From: JBFHER01 sp041584055
GTDB lineage: Bacteria > Bacteroidota > Bacteroidia > Bacteroidales > UBA5342
Assembly: GCA_041584055.1 (NCBI GenBank)
Contig: JBFHER010000292.1
Span: 1 to 5,013 of the forward strand
Direction: 5' to 3'
DNA: 5,013 bases
Part shown: one piece after another, positions 1-5,013 of the stretch
Layout: each line of letters opens with the position of its first letter
Numbering within the stretch: the stretch's first letter is position 1
Program-made: the position numbers and the translations under genes
Notes under the pieces: model-generated
What the model was told of the DNA's origin: nothing
What the model saw: the letters and a program-made list of their open reading frames with translations, nothing else
The model's database searches: none

Positions 1-7
1 AATAAAC

Positions 8-1243
8 ATGTCGGACACCAAAAAGATTCAAAATGCACCTTTATTCAAGGATATTATCAATGCCCAATCGGTATTGAAAAACGTTGTTAAGTTTACCCCG
101 CTTGAACGAAGTAAATCGTTTTCGACCATGTCAGAGGCCGATGTATATCTAAAACTGGAAAATTTTCAGACCACTGGTTCATTCAAAGTAAGGGGTGCCT
201 ATTACAAGATCAAAAATCTTAGCTCCGAAGAAGCTTCCAAAGGCGTACTTTGTGCCTCGGCAGGCAACCACGCCCAGGGAGTGGCCTGTGCTGCGTCAAG
301 TTTGGGTGTGAAAAGCACGGTTTTTATGCCTGTTTTTGCTCCTCCGCTTAAGGTCATTGCTACGCGTGCTTACGGCGCCAAGGTTGTGCTCACTGGCAAT
401 ACCTTCGATGATGCATTCAAGGCCGCAGTTGAATTTGGCATGAAATCTGGTGCCACTTTTGTTCATCCCTTTGACGATCCGTATATTATTGCGGGGCAAG
501 GGACCATTGGTCTTGAGATATTTGAACAACTTCGTGATGTGGAGGATGTCGTAGTACCCATCGGGGGTGGTGGGCTCATTGCCGGCATTGCCATTGCCTT
601 GAAACAACTCAATCCAAGCATACGCATTATTGGTGTGGAAGCGGATGGTGCACAATCAATGAAAGTTTCTATTGAAAAAGGGGAGCCTGTTACCCTCAAC
701 TCTGTGGATACCATTGCCGACGGTATCGCCGTTAAATCGCCGGGCAAGCTCACTTTTAATGTAACCCGCAAATTGGTAGACGAACTGGTTGTGGTGAGTG
801 ATGCCGAGATGGCTCGCACGGCCTATATGTTGCTGCAACGTGCAAAAATCCTCACCGAGCCGGCGGGGGTAGCAGCAATGGCAGCCGTACTTTATCATAA
901 AACCAGCACAAAAGGCCGGAAGGTTGTCCCAATAATCAGTGGTGGAAATGCCAACATGTCTATACTCGAACAAATCCTTGATAAGGGTGTGATGGATGAG
1001 GGGTTGCGAGCCCGTATCCAGTTGTTGATGCCTGATCAGTCAGGGAAGTTAAAGTCAATTATCACCATTCTTGATAAAATGAAGGCCAGCATCCACGATA
1101 TTGAACATGAGCGTTCTACAACAAGTGTCCCTGTGGGGTATGTGCAGGTAACCATTACGTTTAACTTGCAGGATACGACTCAGCTGGTGACCATATGCAA
1201 GGAGCTTGAAAAACGGGGAATGCAATACGAAGTCCTCAGATAG
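8..1243 (+). CDS. ilvA: Threonine ammonia-lyase (threonine dehydratase), medium form with one C-terminal ACT-like domain
   Basis: This is a cytoplasmic PLP enzyme that converts L-threonine to 2-oxobutanoate and ammonia, the entry step of isoleucine synthesis. The catalytic fold-type II domain covers about residues 10-325. The PLP-binding lysine is K60 in TGSFKVRGA, the substrate-carboxylate loop is SAGNHAQG (84-91), the phosphate-binding glycine loop is GGGGL (186-190), and SGGN (311-314) lies near the PLP ring nitrogen. Residues about 335-411 resemble a single ACT-type regulatory domain. At 411 residues the protein fits the one-ACT medium form, not the roughly 330-residue catabolic TdcB or the roughly 514-residue two-ACT IlvA. 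The ATG at 8 gives the full catalytic N-terminus; only seven upstream bases are visible, so the promoter and ribosome-binding site cannot be judged. Family assignment is firm. Whether it is biosynthetic or catabolic, and whether isoleucine inhibits it, is inference. No other ilv gene lies in the window. Confidence 0.96.
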   Translation: MSDTKKIQNAPLFKDIINAQSVLKNVVKFTPLERSKSFSTMSEADVYLKLENFQTTGSFKVRGAYYKIKNLSSEEASKGVLCASAGNHAQGVACAASSLGVKSTVFMPVFAPPLKVIATRAYGAKVVLTGNTFDDAFKAAVEFGMKSGATFVHPFDDPYIIAGQGTIGLEIFEQLRDVEDVVVPIGGGGLIAGIAIALKQLNPSIRIIGVEADGAQSMKVSIEKGEPVTLNSVDTIADGIAVKSPGKLTFNVTRKLVDELVVVSDAEMARTAYMLLQRAKILTEPAGVAAMAAVLYHKTSTKGRKVVPIISGGNANMSILEQILDKGVMDEGLRARIQLLMPDQSGKLKSIITILDKMKASIHDIEHERSTTSVPVGYVQVTITFNLQDTTQLVTICKELEKRGMQYEVLR

Positions 1244-1291
1244 GGAGAAGGACTAAAAATGCCAGTTTCATTGCTCGGTTGACTGTGTGGT

Positions 1292-1316
1292 GCCTCGAAG
1301 GCCTTGTTTTCGTTTT
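1292..1316 (+). terminator. Possible weak intrinsic terminator after ilvA
   Basis: A short hairpin, GCCT-CGA-AGGC (1292-1302), can be extended by about two pairs across a bulged T. It is followed by a T-rich run, TTGTTTTCGTTTT (1304-1316). It lies about 50 bases past the ilvA stop and before the convergent sensor gene, where a terminator is expected. The stem is short, so this is a weak call. Confidence 0.3.
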
Positions 1317-1367
1317 GGGTAATTCTGAACAAATCAATCAGGCAAATGAATTATTTGTGAATGTCCT

Positions 1368-2330
1368 TTAAACTTGCTTTTCTTTATTTCTTTGGGTAAT
1401 AATATTTGCTAATTCAGTGGCAATGTTATTTAGAAGACTTCTTTCTTCATGAAAGAAAGGTCCTTCATCGATATCCGGACATTTTTCAGCATAGCTTACC
1501 TCTATTGTGCCACGTCTTTCATTCTCAATAATGATATCAGCCACCAAAGTATGCTCACATTTCTCTATGGGCTTATTTGCATATTCTACACCATTGAGTG
1601 TTATCTTGGCTTGTGTTATTTCAGGATATTGCCATGCAGGTGGTATTAATTCAATAATATGATACAAGATATCATCAAGTGAATTAGTTTTTAGTTTTGT
1701 AATCGTCGACATCTCATACAAAAATGTTAGTTCTTTAACGCGTTCTTGTAAAAGTGCCTGTGTGTACTGGTTAATCAGGATGGCACTTAAGGTTTGGGCA
1801 AATTCTTCAAATAAGTTGGTTCCTATACTCGAGAATATTTCCTGTTTTATATTTTTGACCTGTAATAGACCAACCCGCTCATTGCTATATAAAAATGGGA
1901 TTATTAACAGCGAATAATTATGGTTTTGTTTTGACGTTTTATTCTCTTTCGAGCCCAGTTCCCTCCGGTAGGGGATGGAGAGATTTCCAAAATTTATAGT
2001 CCAAAAAGTCCCTTTTTCCGTGAAAAAGGTTGACGCATTGTCAAATTTGTTTTCTAATATAGCTTCCCAAAGACCTACACTTTCTTCTTCCGGTAAATGA
2101 TGTGATAGTTTGTCTTTGTTTATGATTTTATATTCAAAAACTTTGTTCGTGTAATGTGCTAACTCGAATTGAGATTCGTTCTTTTGCATTTTTAGCAAAA
2201 ACTTAAGTTCTGAACATTTCAACCAGTCAAGAAGTACATTTGAAATTTCTTTCAGAAAAACAGACCTTGGAATGTCACGATTGGAAATTTTCAATATTTC
2301 ATATGATAACTTTGATAAGGCATTTTTCAT
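1368..2330 (-). CDS. GAF-like sensor protein without a visible output domain
   Basis: This 320-residue soluble protein looks like the input half of a signalling protein. Residues about 10-190 resemble a GAF domain: helical start, a strand near ELKFLLKMQ (41-49), and a closing strand pair LLIIPFLYSNERVGLLQVKN (141-160) followed by a helix. An amphipathic helix (about 180-208) leads to a second module with QERVKELTFLYEM (195-207), PPAWQYPE (230-237) and DEGPFFHEE (288-296). I recognise that pattern from sensor regions that precede histidine-kinase or PEP/pyruvate-binding domains. Here the protein stops after residue 320 and the bases beyond the stop encode no kinase, HD, GGDEF or PEP-synthase sequence in any frame. 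There is no signal peptide or membrane segment. The start is constrained by an in-frame TGA four codons upstream; ATG 2330-2328 is the first start after it, and the next Met is residue 48. A 13-bp inverted repeat covers the start codon. The gene is A+T-rich. Ligand and partner are unknown. Confidence 0.8.
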   Translation of the reverse strand: MKNALSKLSYEILKISNRDIPRSVFLKEISNVLLDWLKCSELKFLLKMQKNESQFELAHYTNKVFEYKIINKDKLSHHLPEEESVGLWEAILENKFDNASTFFTEKGTFWTINFGNLSIPYRRELGSKENKTSKQNHNYSLLIIPFLYSNERVGLLQVKNIKQEIFSSIGTNLFEEFAQTLSAILINQYTQALLQERVKELTFLYEMSTITKLKTNSLDDILYHIIELIPPAWQYPEITQAKITLNGVEYANKPIEKCEHTLVADIIIENERRGTIEVSYAEKCPDIDEGPFFHEERSLLNNIATELANIITQRNKEKQV

Positions 2331-2340
2331 TCCAAGGTCT
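2262..2340 (-). repeat. Perfect 13-bp inverted repeat enclosing the sensor gene start
   Basis: AGACCTTGGAATG at 2262-2274 is the exact reverse complement of CATTCCAAGGTCT at 2328-2340, with a 53-nt spacer (2275-2327) and no mismatch. The match ends cleanly on both sides. In the minus-strand mRNA the first arm holds the ten bases before the start codon plus the AUG itself. The second arm lies in codons 19-23 (D19 to S23). Base pairing would sequester the translation start. The repeat is seen directly; its role is inferred. Confidence 0.85.
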
Positions 2341-2650
2341 CAATTATTTAAAACATATTTGCATTTCCGGGTAAAGATATCAAATGGTTGAAATTAATGA
2401 TTGATTTTTGATTAGATTATTCATAATACTTGCAACGGAAAGTTTTGGAATTTTATAAGCTATTCCCAATACGAACATAAAATTCAATTAAGCCGCTCCT
2501 CCGAAAATGACATTCGTTTAAGCGTCAACTATGTGTTATCTCTCTTCTTCAGTAGGGCAAAAACCTGTGCTTGGTCCACAAGATTAACCTCCGGGACAAA
2601 CAAAGCAAGTTAATTACACCGATTGCTATAGGTGATATAGAAAAAAGGGT
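2331..2650. other. 320-base intergenic stretch between yqgE and the sensor gene, no convincing gene
   Basis: Both flanking genes are on the minus strand, so this is the downstream region of yqgE and the leader of the sensor gene. On the minus strand just past the yqgE stop there is a CCCTTTTTTC run, then a weak CACC/GGTG hairpin (about 2617-2634). Neither makes a good terminator. A possible minus-strand -7 element, TATCTTTA (2379-2372), matches the Bacteroidota TAnnTTTG pattern in all but the last base and lies about 40 bases before the sensor ATG; no clear -33 element was found. The longest plus-strand open frame that caught my eye is 18 codons (2531-2587) and has nothing to support it. Confidence 0.5.
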
Positions 2651-3238
2651 TTAATTTAATTCGGGATTACTGGGGAACTTAGACCAGGCTATGTACTTAC
2701 CTCCCAGCATACACAAAGAATAGGTCCATAGTTCCTCACCGGCAGGCTTCAATACGCTTTGGTTTTCCATCTTGGATACCAACCATGAATCCTCGTTGAG
2801 CTCATCTTTTAATTGTCCGGCAGACCAGCCTGAATAGCCAATGAAGAAGCGAATTTTATCAAGGTTGTCAGGGTAGATTGTAAGTCTTGTTTTAATTTCA
2901 TCAAAGTTGCCACCAAAATACAAACCACTGATCACTTCTGCTGCATCTGAAATCCCGGGGATGGCATGAACATAAAACAATCTGTCAGGACTGACAGGGC
3001 CTCCACAATACACAGTCACATCCTTAAAAGGAACATCTTTCATGATTTGACTAATTTTCAGATTAAGTGGTTTATTTAAAACCAATCCCATGCTGCCTTC
3101 TTTGCCATGTTCTGTTAACAATACAATGGAACGTGAGAAGTAATACCCTTTAAGGAAAGGTTCAGCAATAAGAATTCTGCCTTTAACGGGTGAAACATTA
3201 TTGGTTTGTATCCTGAATATGTCTAAATCAAGGTTCAT
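2651..3238 (-). CDS. yqgE: YqgE/AlgH family protein (UPF0301)
   Basis: This is a complete 195-residue member of the YqgE/AlgH (DUF179, UPF0301) family. These are small soluble proteins that are widely conserved but have no settled biochemical role; AlgH was first linked to alginate regulation in Pseudomonas. The family landmarks appear in order: GRILIAEPFL (20-29), the GSMGLVLNKPL segment (48-58), YCGGPVSPDRLFYVH (77-91), GLYFGGNFDEIK (105-116), FFIGYSGWSAGQLKDEL (131-147), SWLV (151-154), and the C-terminal LWTYSLCMLGGKYIAWSKFP (170-189). Length is normal for the family, and there is no signal peptide. ATG 3238-3236 is chosen because the N-terminal extension before GRILIAEPFL is the usual size; no clear Shine-Dalgarno is seen. 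It is divergent from the membrane-protein and ompH genes and is separated from the downstream sensor gene by 320 bases, so co-transcription is uncertain. A possible minus-strand -7 element, TACCTTTA (3262-3255), is a seven-of-eight match. Confidence 0.95.
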   Translation of the reverse strand: MNLDLDIFRIQTNNVSPVKGRILIAEPFLKGYYFSRSIVLLTEHGKEGSMGLVLNKPLNLKISQIMKDVPFKDVTVYCGGPVSPDRLFYVHAIPGISDAAEVISGLYFGGNFDEIKTRLTIYPDNLDKIRFFIGYSGWSAGQLKDELNEDSWLVSKMENQSVLKPAGEELWTYSLCMLGGKYIAWSKFPSNPELN

Positions 3239-3300
3239 AATTATACATCAGAAATAAAGGTATGTAATTTTTGAGTTTAAAACAAGTCAAAATAGGATTG

Positions 3301-3424
3301 TTCACATTTGTTAGCTAAATATAAGATCAACAGATAGTTGTGTGTGAAGGGTTGTGTGAATCCTAAAGAGGTGTTAATCGGGTGATCTTTTAAATTACTA
3401 AAAACAATTAATTTATATTTCACA
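3301..3424. repeat. Four TGTGAA/TTCACA hexamers in a divergent promoter region
   Basis: TTCACA occurs at 3301-3306 and 3419-3424. TGTGAA occurs at 3343-3348 and 3355-3360, inside a tandem GTTGTGTG...GTTGTGTG repeat (3337-3344 and 3351-3358). TGTGA/TCACA is the half-site of many CRP/FNR-family operators. The spacing here does not form a classic TGTGA-N6-TCACA palindrome, so binding by such a regulator is only a guess. The repeats themselves are plainly visible. Confidence 0.35.
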
Positions 3425-3449
3425 ATGCGATTTTAACTGCATTTATATC

Positions 3450-3457
3450 TATTTTTG
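3450..3457 (+). promoter_or_regulatory. Possible Bacteroidota -7 element for the small membrane protein gene
   Basis: TATTTTTG matches the Bacteroidota -7 consensus TAnnTTTG exactly. It lies 14 bases before the ATG at 3472, so transcription from it would give a leader of only about 5-10 bases. No good -33 element is seen about 20 bases upstream. Another near match, TATATTTC (3414-3421), would give a more ordinary leader. Confidence 0.25.
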
Positions 3458-3471
3458 AATAAAATTTGACT

Positions 3472-3717
3472 ATGCAGGTATTTCTAGTGGCTATCGTATT
3501 GATAGGAGCAGCATTAGTGCTGTTGGGGATTAAAATTTTTTTCACCAAAGGGGGGACGTTTCCAAATACACACATTGGTGGAAATAAAAATATGTCTGAT
3601 CGTGGGATATATTGTGCAAATACAACGGACAGGTTGGATCAAAAGCAACACGGCGTAAAACGTCTGGACATCCGAAAACTGGATGAAGAATTAAACAAAG
3701 ATCAGATTACGTGTTAA
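3472..3717 (+). CDS. Small single-span membrane protein with a conserved-looking FPNTHIGGNK/RGIYCA motif
   Basis: This 81-residue protein has an N-terminal hydrophobic helix (about residues 2-24, MQVFLVAIVLIGAALVLLGI and on) followed by a positively charged KIFFTKGG. Next come the motifs TFPNTHIGGNKNM (29-41) and RGIYCANTTD (44-53), and a charged tail ending in Cys81. The pattern of one helix, FPxTHIxxNKxMxxRGIxCAxxxD and a variable tail resembles small uncharacterised membrane proteins I associate with Bacteroidota. That comes from memory and was not checked by a search. No function is known to me. I start at ATG 3472; an in-frame TTG at 3466 would add only two residues and has no support. 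The positive residues after the helix suggest N-out/C-in topology, with the motif region in the cytoplasm, which would make Cys48 and Cys81 cytoplasmic. It lies 120 bases before the ompH-like gene, on the same strand, with a separate promoter candidate in the gap. Confidence 0.78.
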   Translation: MQVFLVAIVLIGAALVLLGIKIFFTKGGTFPNTHIGGNKNMSDRGIYCANTTDRLDQKQHGVKRLDIRKLDEELNKDQITC

Positions 3718-3755
3718 AATTTGTTAAGTTAAGAAATCATTGTATCACATGACTT

Positions 3756-3783
3756 CTTGATGAGAACTAAAAAATTATTTTTG
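3756..3783 (+). promoter_or_regulatory. Candidate Bacteroidota promoter for the OmpH-family gene
   Basis: TATTTTTG (3776-3783) matches the TAnnTTTG -7 consensus exactly. CTTG (3756-3759), 16 bases before it, could serve as a TTTG-like -33 element, although the spacer is a little short. Transcription would start near 3790 and leave a leader of about 45-50 bases. That leader is A+T-rich (AAACTAAATAAAAAAATAAC just before the ATG) and has no Shine-Dalgarno, as is common in this phylum. Confidence 0.4.
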
Positions 3784-3837
3784 TTGAGCACTTTATGATT
3801 GGTGCATCTTTTTGATTAAACTAAATAAAAAAATAAC

Positions 3838-4437
3838 ATGAAGAAGGTTTACATTTCCTCTATTGCAGTTTTATTTGTGGCAGTTATCGCGTTATATGTA
3901 ATGCACTTTACATGTAACAACCAATGTGCATCGGAGGGAACAGCTAGTGTTACACTTCCGGATTCCGGTAAATCAATGAAGTTTGCATATGTGAATATTG
4001 ACAGCCTTTTGTTGAATTATAACTTATCAAAGGATTTAAATGAAGATTTACTAAAGCAGCAGGAATCAGCCAGAACCGAAGTGAATGAAGAAGCCAGAAT
4101 ATTCCAGAATCAAATGAGAGAGTTTCAACGAAAAATTGAAAACAATGGCTTTTTAACAAGAGACAGAGCTGAAAACGAGCAACAACGTCTTTTAAAGAAG
4201 GAGCAGGAATTGCAGGCAATGAATGGTAGATTATCACGGGAGTTGGCCATCCATCAGTCTGAGATTAGCAAGCAATTGCTGGATTCAATTACCAATTTCC
4301 TTGAAATATACAATCAGCGGATTGATTGTGATATGATACTTTCTACAACAGTGGGAGGAAATATTCTTTATGCCAAGGACGGTTATGATATAACTTCTGC
4401 TTTGTTGAAAGAATTGAATGAAAGATATAGTAAATAG
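3838..4437 (+). CDS. OmpH/Skp-family periplasmic coiled-coil protein with an N-terminal membrane anchor
   Basis: This 199-residue protein has the OmpH/Skp layout (Pfam OmpH). Skp is a periplasmic chaperone that holds unfolded outer-membrane proteins, usually as a trimer with coiled-coil tentacles. Residues 4-23 form a hydrophobic N-terminal helix after MKK, acting as a signal peptide or membrane anchor. The family core starts at KFAYVNIDSLLLNYNLSKDL (48-67). A long charged helix with heptad-like spacing runs about 66-155, rich in Glu, Gln, Lys and Arg, with a break near NNGFLTRD (102-109) that would be the tentacle tip. The C-terminal cap is DMILSTTVGGNILYAKDGYD (165-184) and ends ALLKELNERYSK. 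The C26-x3-C30 pair after the hydrophobic helix is not a normal lipobox, because position -1 is Thr and -3 is His. The gene stands alone instead of beside bamA, so its client is unknown. It is followed by a strong hairpin, so it is probably the end of its transcript. Confidence 0.9.
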   Translation: MKKVYISSIAVLFVAVIALYVMHFTCNNQCASEGTASVTLPDSGKSMKFAYVNIDSLLLNYNLSKDLNEDLLKQQESARTEVNEEARIFQNQMREFQRKIENNGFLTRDRAENEQQRLLKKEQELQAMNGRLSRELAIHQSEISKQLLDSITNFLEIYNQRIDCDMILSTTVGGNILYAKDGYDITSALLKELNERYSK

Positions 4438-4439
4438 TC

Positions 4440-4447
4440 TAATTTTG
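4440..4447 (+). promoter_or_regulatory. Possible -7 element for the glycosyltransferase gene
   Basis: TAATTTTG, just after the ompH stop, matches TAnnTTTG exactly. An ATTG (4413-4416) about 23 bases upstream could be the -33 element, though the spacing is long. Transcription would start near 4453, directly before the hairpin at 4458, so the hairpin would sit in the glycosyltransferase leader. A TAnnTTTG match is expected a few times by chance in A+T-rich DNA of this length. Confidence 0.28.
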
Positions 4448-4457
4448 ATACTATAAG

Positions 4458-4483
4458 AAGGGGCTTTAGGGCCCCTTTGTTGT
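4458..4483 (+). terminator. Terminator-like hairpin between ompH and the glycosyltransferase gene
   Basis: AAGGGGC (4458-4464) pairs perfectly with GCCCCTT (4471-4477) around a six-base loop, TTTAGG. A T-rich tail, TTGTTGT, follows. This is a G+C-rich seven-pair stem 20 bases past the ompH stop, a normal position for an intrinsic terminator. The tail is broken by G residues and runs straight into the next ATG at 4484, so read-through or a role in that gene's leader is possible. Confidence 0.7.
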
Positions 4484-5013
4484 ATGCAGTTGTTTGACAA
4501 TTATATCGAAAAACATCAGGTGAACCCTTTGTTTGCCCGAAAAAGCCATGGGCTTCCCACAGCCCTGATCGTGGTAATTCCGTGTTTTAACGAAACAGAA
4601 ATCGAATCAAGCCTTAAGTCTTTGTTGAAGTGTGATTATCCTGGTTGTAGAACTGAAGTTATAATTGTGGTTAACGCCGGAGAAAATACACCAGAACACA
4701 TCATCCGTTTAAATCGTGAAACCTACTTTAAACTTTTGGATTTTAAGGAGAAGTATAGCTCCAATGTCATGGGATTTAATCCTGTGCTTGTGCAAAACAT
4801 TCGGCAGAAGCATGCAGGGGTGGGAATGGCCCGCAAAATAGGCATGGATCAGGCGGTATTAATTTTCAATGAGGAAGCACGGGAGAACGGAATCATCCTT
4901 TCGTTGGATGCGGATACCCTTGTGGAGAAAAATTATCTGACATCCATTCATGAGCAATTCATGAAGCATAAGTTGGAACTTGCAACCATCGATTTTCTAC
5001 ATCCAACAGATGG
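4484..5013 (+). CDS. Family 2 (GT-A fold) glycosyltransferase, 5' part, cut by the window end
   Basis: The first 176 codons of a gene that runs off the window without a stop. The translation shows a GT2-type nucleotide-sugar transferase: the first Rossmann strand ALIVVIPCFNE (27-37), a second strand TEVIIVVNAGEN (57-68), the GVGMARKIGMD segment (112-122) typical of the loop before the metal site, and the DxD motif in LSLDADT (139-145), where D142 and D144 would bind the metal ion and nucleotide-sugar phosphate. The acceptor-side half and any membrane segments lie beyond the window, so donor and acceptor sugars cannot be named. ATG 4484 is the only sensible start: an in-frame TAA lies at 4454-4456 and no ATG intervenes. 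It sits six bases after the hairpin arm, with no Shine-Dalgarno except what the stem itself could offer (AAGGGG, about 20 bases upstream). The role is likely cell-envelope or exopolysaccharide glycosylation, by inference only. Confidence 0.9.
   Translation, partial: MQLFDNYIEKHQVNPLFARKSHGLPTALIVVIPCFNETEIESSLKSLLKCDYPGCRTEVIIVVNAGENTPEHIIRLNRETYFKLLDFKEKYSSNVMGFNPVLVQNIRQKHAGVGMARKIGMDQAVLIFNEEARENGIILSLDADTLVEKNYLTSIHEQFMKHKLELATIDFLHPTD

Noticed and set aside
296..973. Open frames on the minus strand within ilvA
   Set aside because: They lie opposite a strongly conserved enzyme gene and their translations show no domain or plausible start context.
1259..1282. Seven-codon ATG frame after GGGAGAAGG just past the ilvA stop
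   Set aside because: The purine run looks like a ribosome-binding site, but a 7-residue product with no repeated codons or attenuator pattern cannot be supported.
1343..1357. CAAAT/ATTTG hairpin between ilvA and the sensor gene
   Set aside because: Only five A+T-rich pairs and no proper T run on either strand; too weak to call a terminator.
1449..1649. 66-codon plus-strand open frame inside the sensor gene
   Set aside because: It is antisense to a coherent coding frame. Its hydrophobic, Cys- and Tyr-rich translation is what the reverse of A+T-rich coding DNA gives.
2299..2306. TCATATGA palindrome near the centre of the inverted repeat
   Set aside because: Eight A+T-rich bases, off the exact repeat centre by more than one base; expected by chance.
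2272..2391. 39-codon plus-strand frame starting at the ATG in the left repeat arm
   Set aside because: The ATG is a by-product of the inverted repeat and the frame is antisense to the sensor gene start; no independent support.
2531..2587. 18-codon plus-strand frame in the gene-free stretch
   Set aside because: Too short, no ribosome-binding site, no recognisable sequence.
3466..3471. TTG start two codons before the small membrane protein ATG
   Set aside because: ATG at 3472 is two codons later and gives the same hydrophobic helix; nothing favours the rare start.
3950..4500. Minus-strand open frames opposite the OmpH-family gene and the hairpin
   Set aside because: They are shadows of the coding frame, and one would run through the terminator hairpin.

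Overview
The window looks like a piece of a Bacteroidota chromosome, probably Bacteroidales or a close relative. The evidence is indirect. There is a medium-length threonine ammonia-lyase with one C-terminal ACT-like domain, a YqgE/AlgH protein with Bacteroidota-style sequence, a single-span OmpH/Skp protein, and a small membrane protein of a type I associate with this phylum. Shine-Dalgarno sequences are weak or absent, and several gene starts are preceded by TAnnTTTG-type -7 elements. No rRNA, tRNA, CRISPR array, insertion sequence or phage gene was seen.

Layout, left to right. Threonine ammonia-lyase (ilvA, +, 8-1243) is complete. It converges on a minus-strand gene (1368-2330) for a 320-residue GAF-like sensor protein with no recognisable output domain. 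A 320-base stretch without a convincing gene follows. Next is yqgE (-, 2651-3238). A 233-base divergent intergenic region separates yqgE from a plus-strand series: a small single-span membrane protein (3472-3717), an OmpH/Skp-family periplasmic coiled-coil protein (3838-4437), a strong terminator-like hairpin (4458-4483), and the 5' part of a family 2 glycosyltransferase (4484 to the window end).

The genes do not form one pathway. ilvA serves isoleucine biosynthesis or threonine breakdown. The rightward genes concern the cell envelope (periplasmic chaperone-like protein, membrane protein, glycosyl transfer). The GAF-like protein is an orphan signalling module. Sampled stretches of the sensor gene are clearly richer in A+T than ilvA.

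The most unusual signal is a perfect 13-bp inverted repeat (2262-2274 and 2328-2340) with a 53-nt spacer. One arm contains the start codon and ribosome-binding region of the sensor gene, and the other lies in codons 19-23. It could fold in the mRNA and hide the start codon, or it could be a small invertible segment, since the inverted version is also open in frame. A second point of interest is the hairpin after ompH, which ends only six bases before the glycosyltransferase start codon and follows a TAATTTTG element. It may therefore act as a leader structure as well as a terminator.
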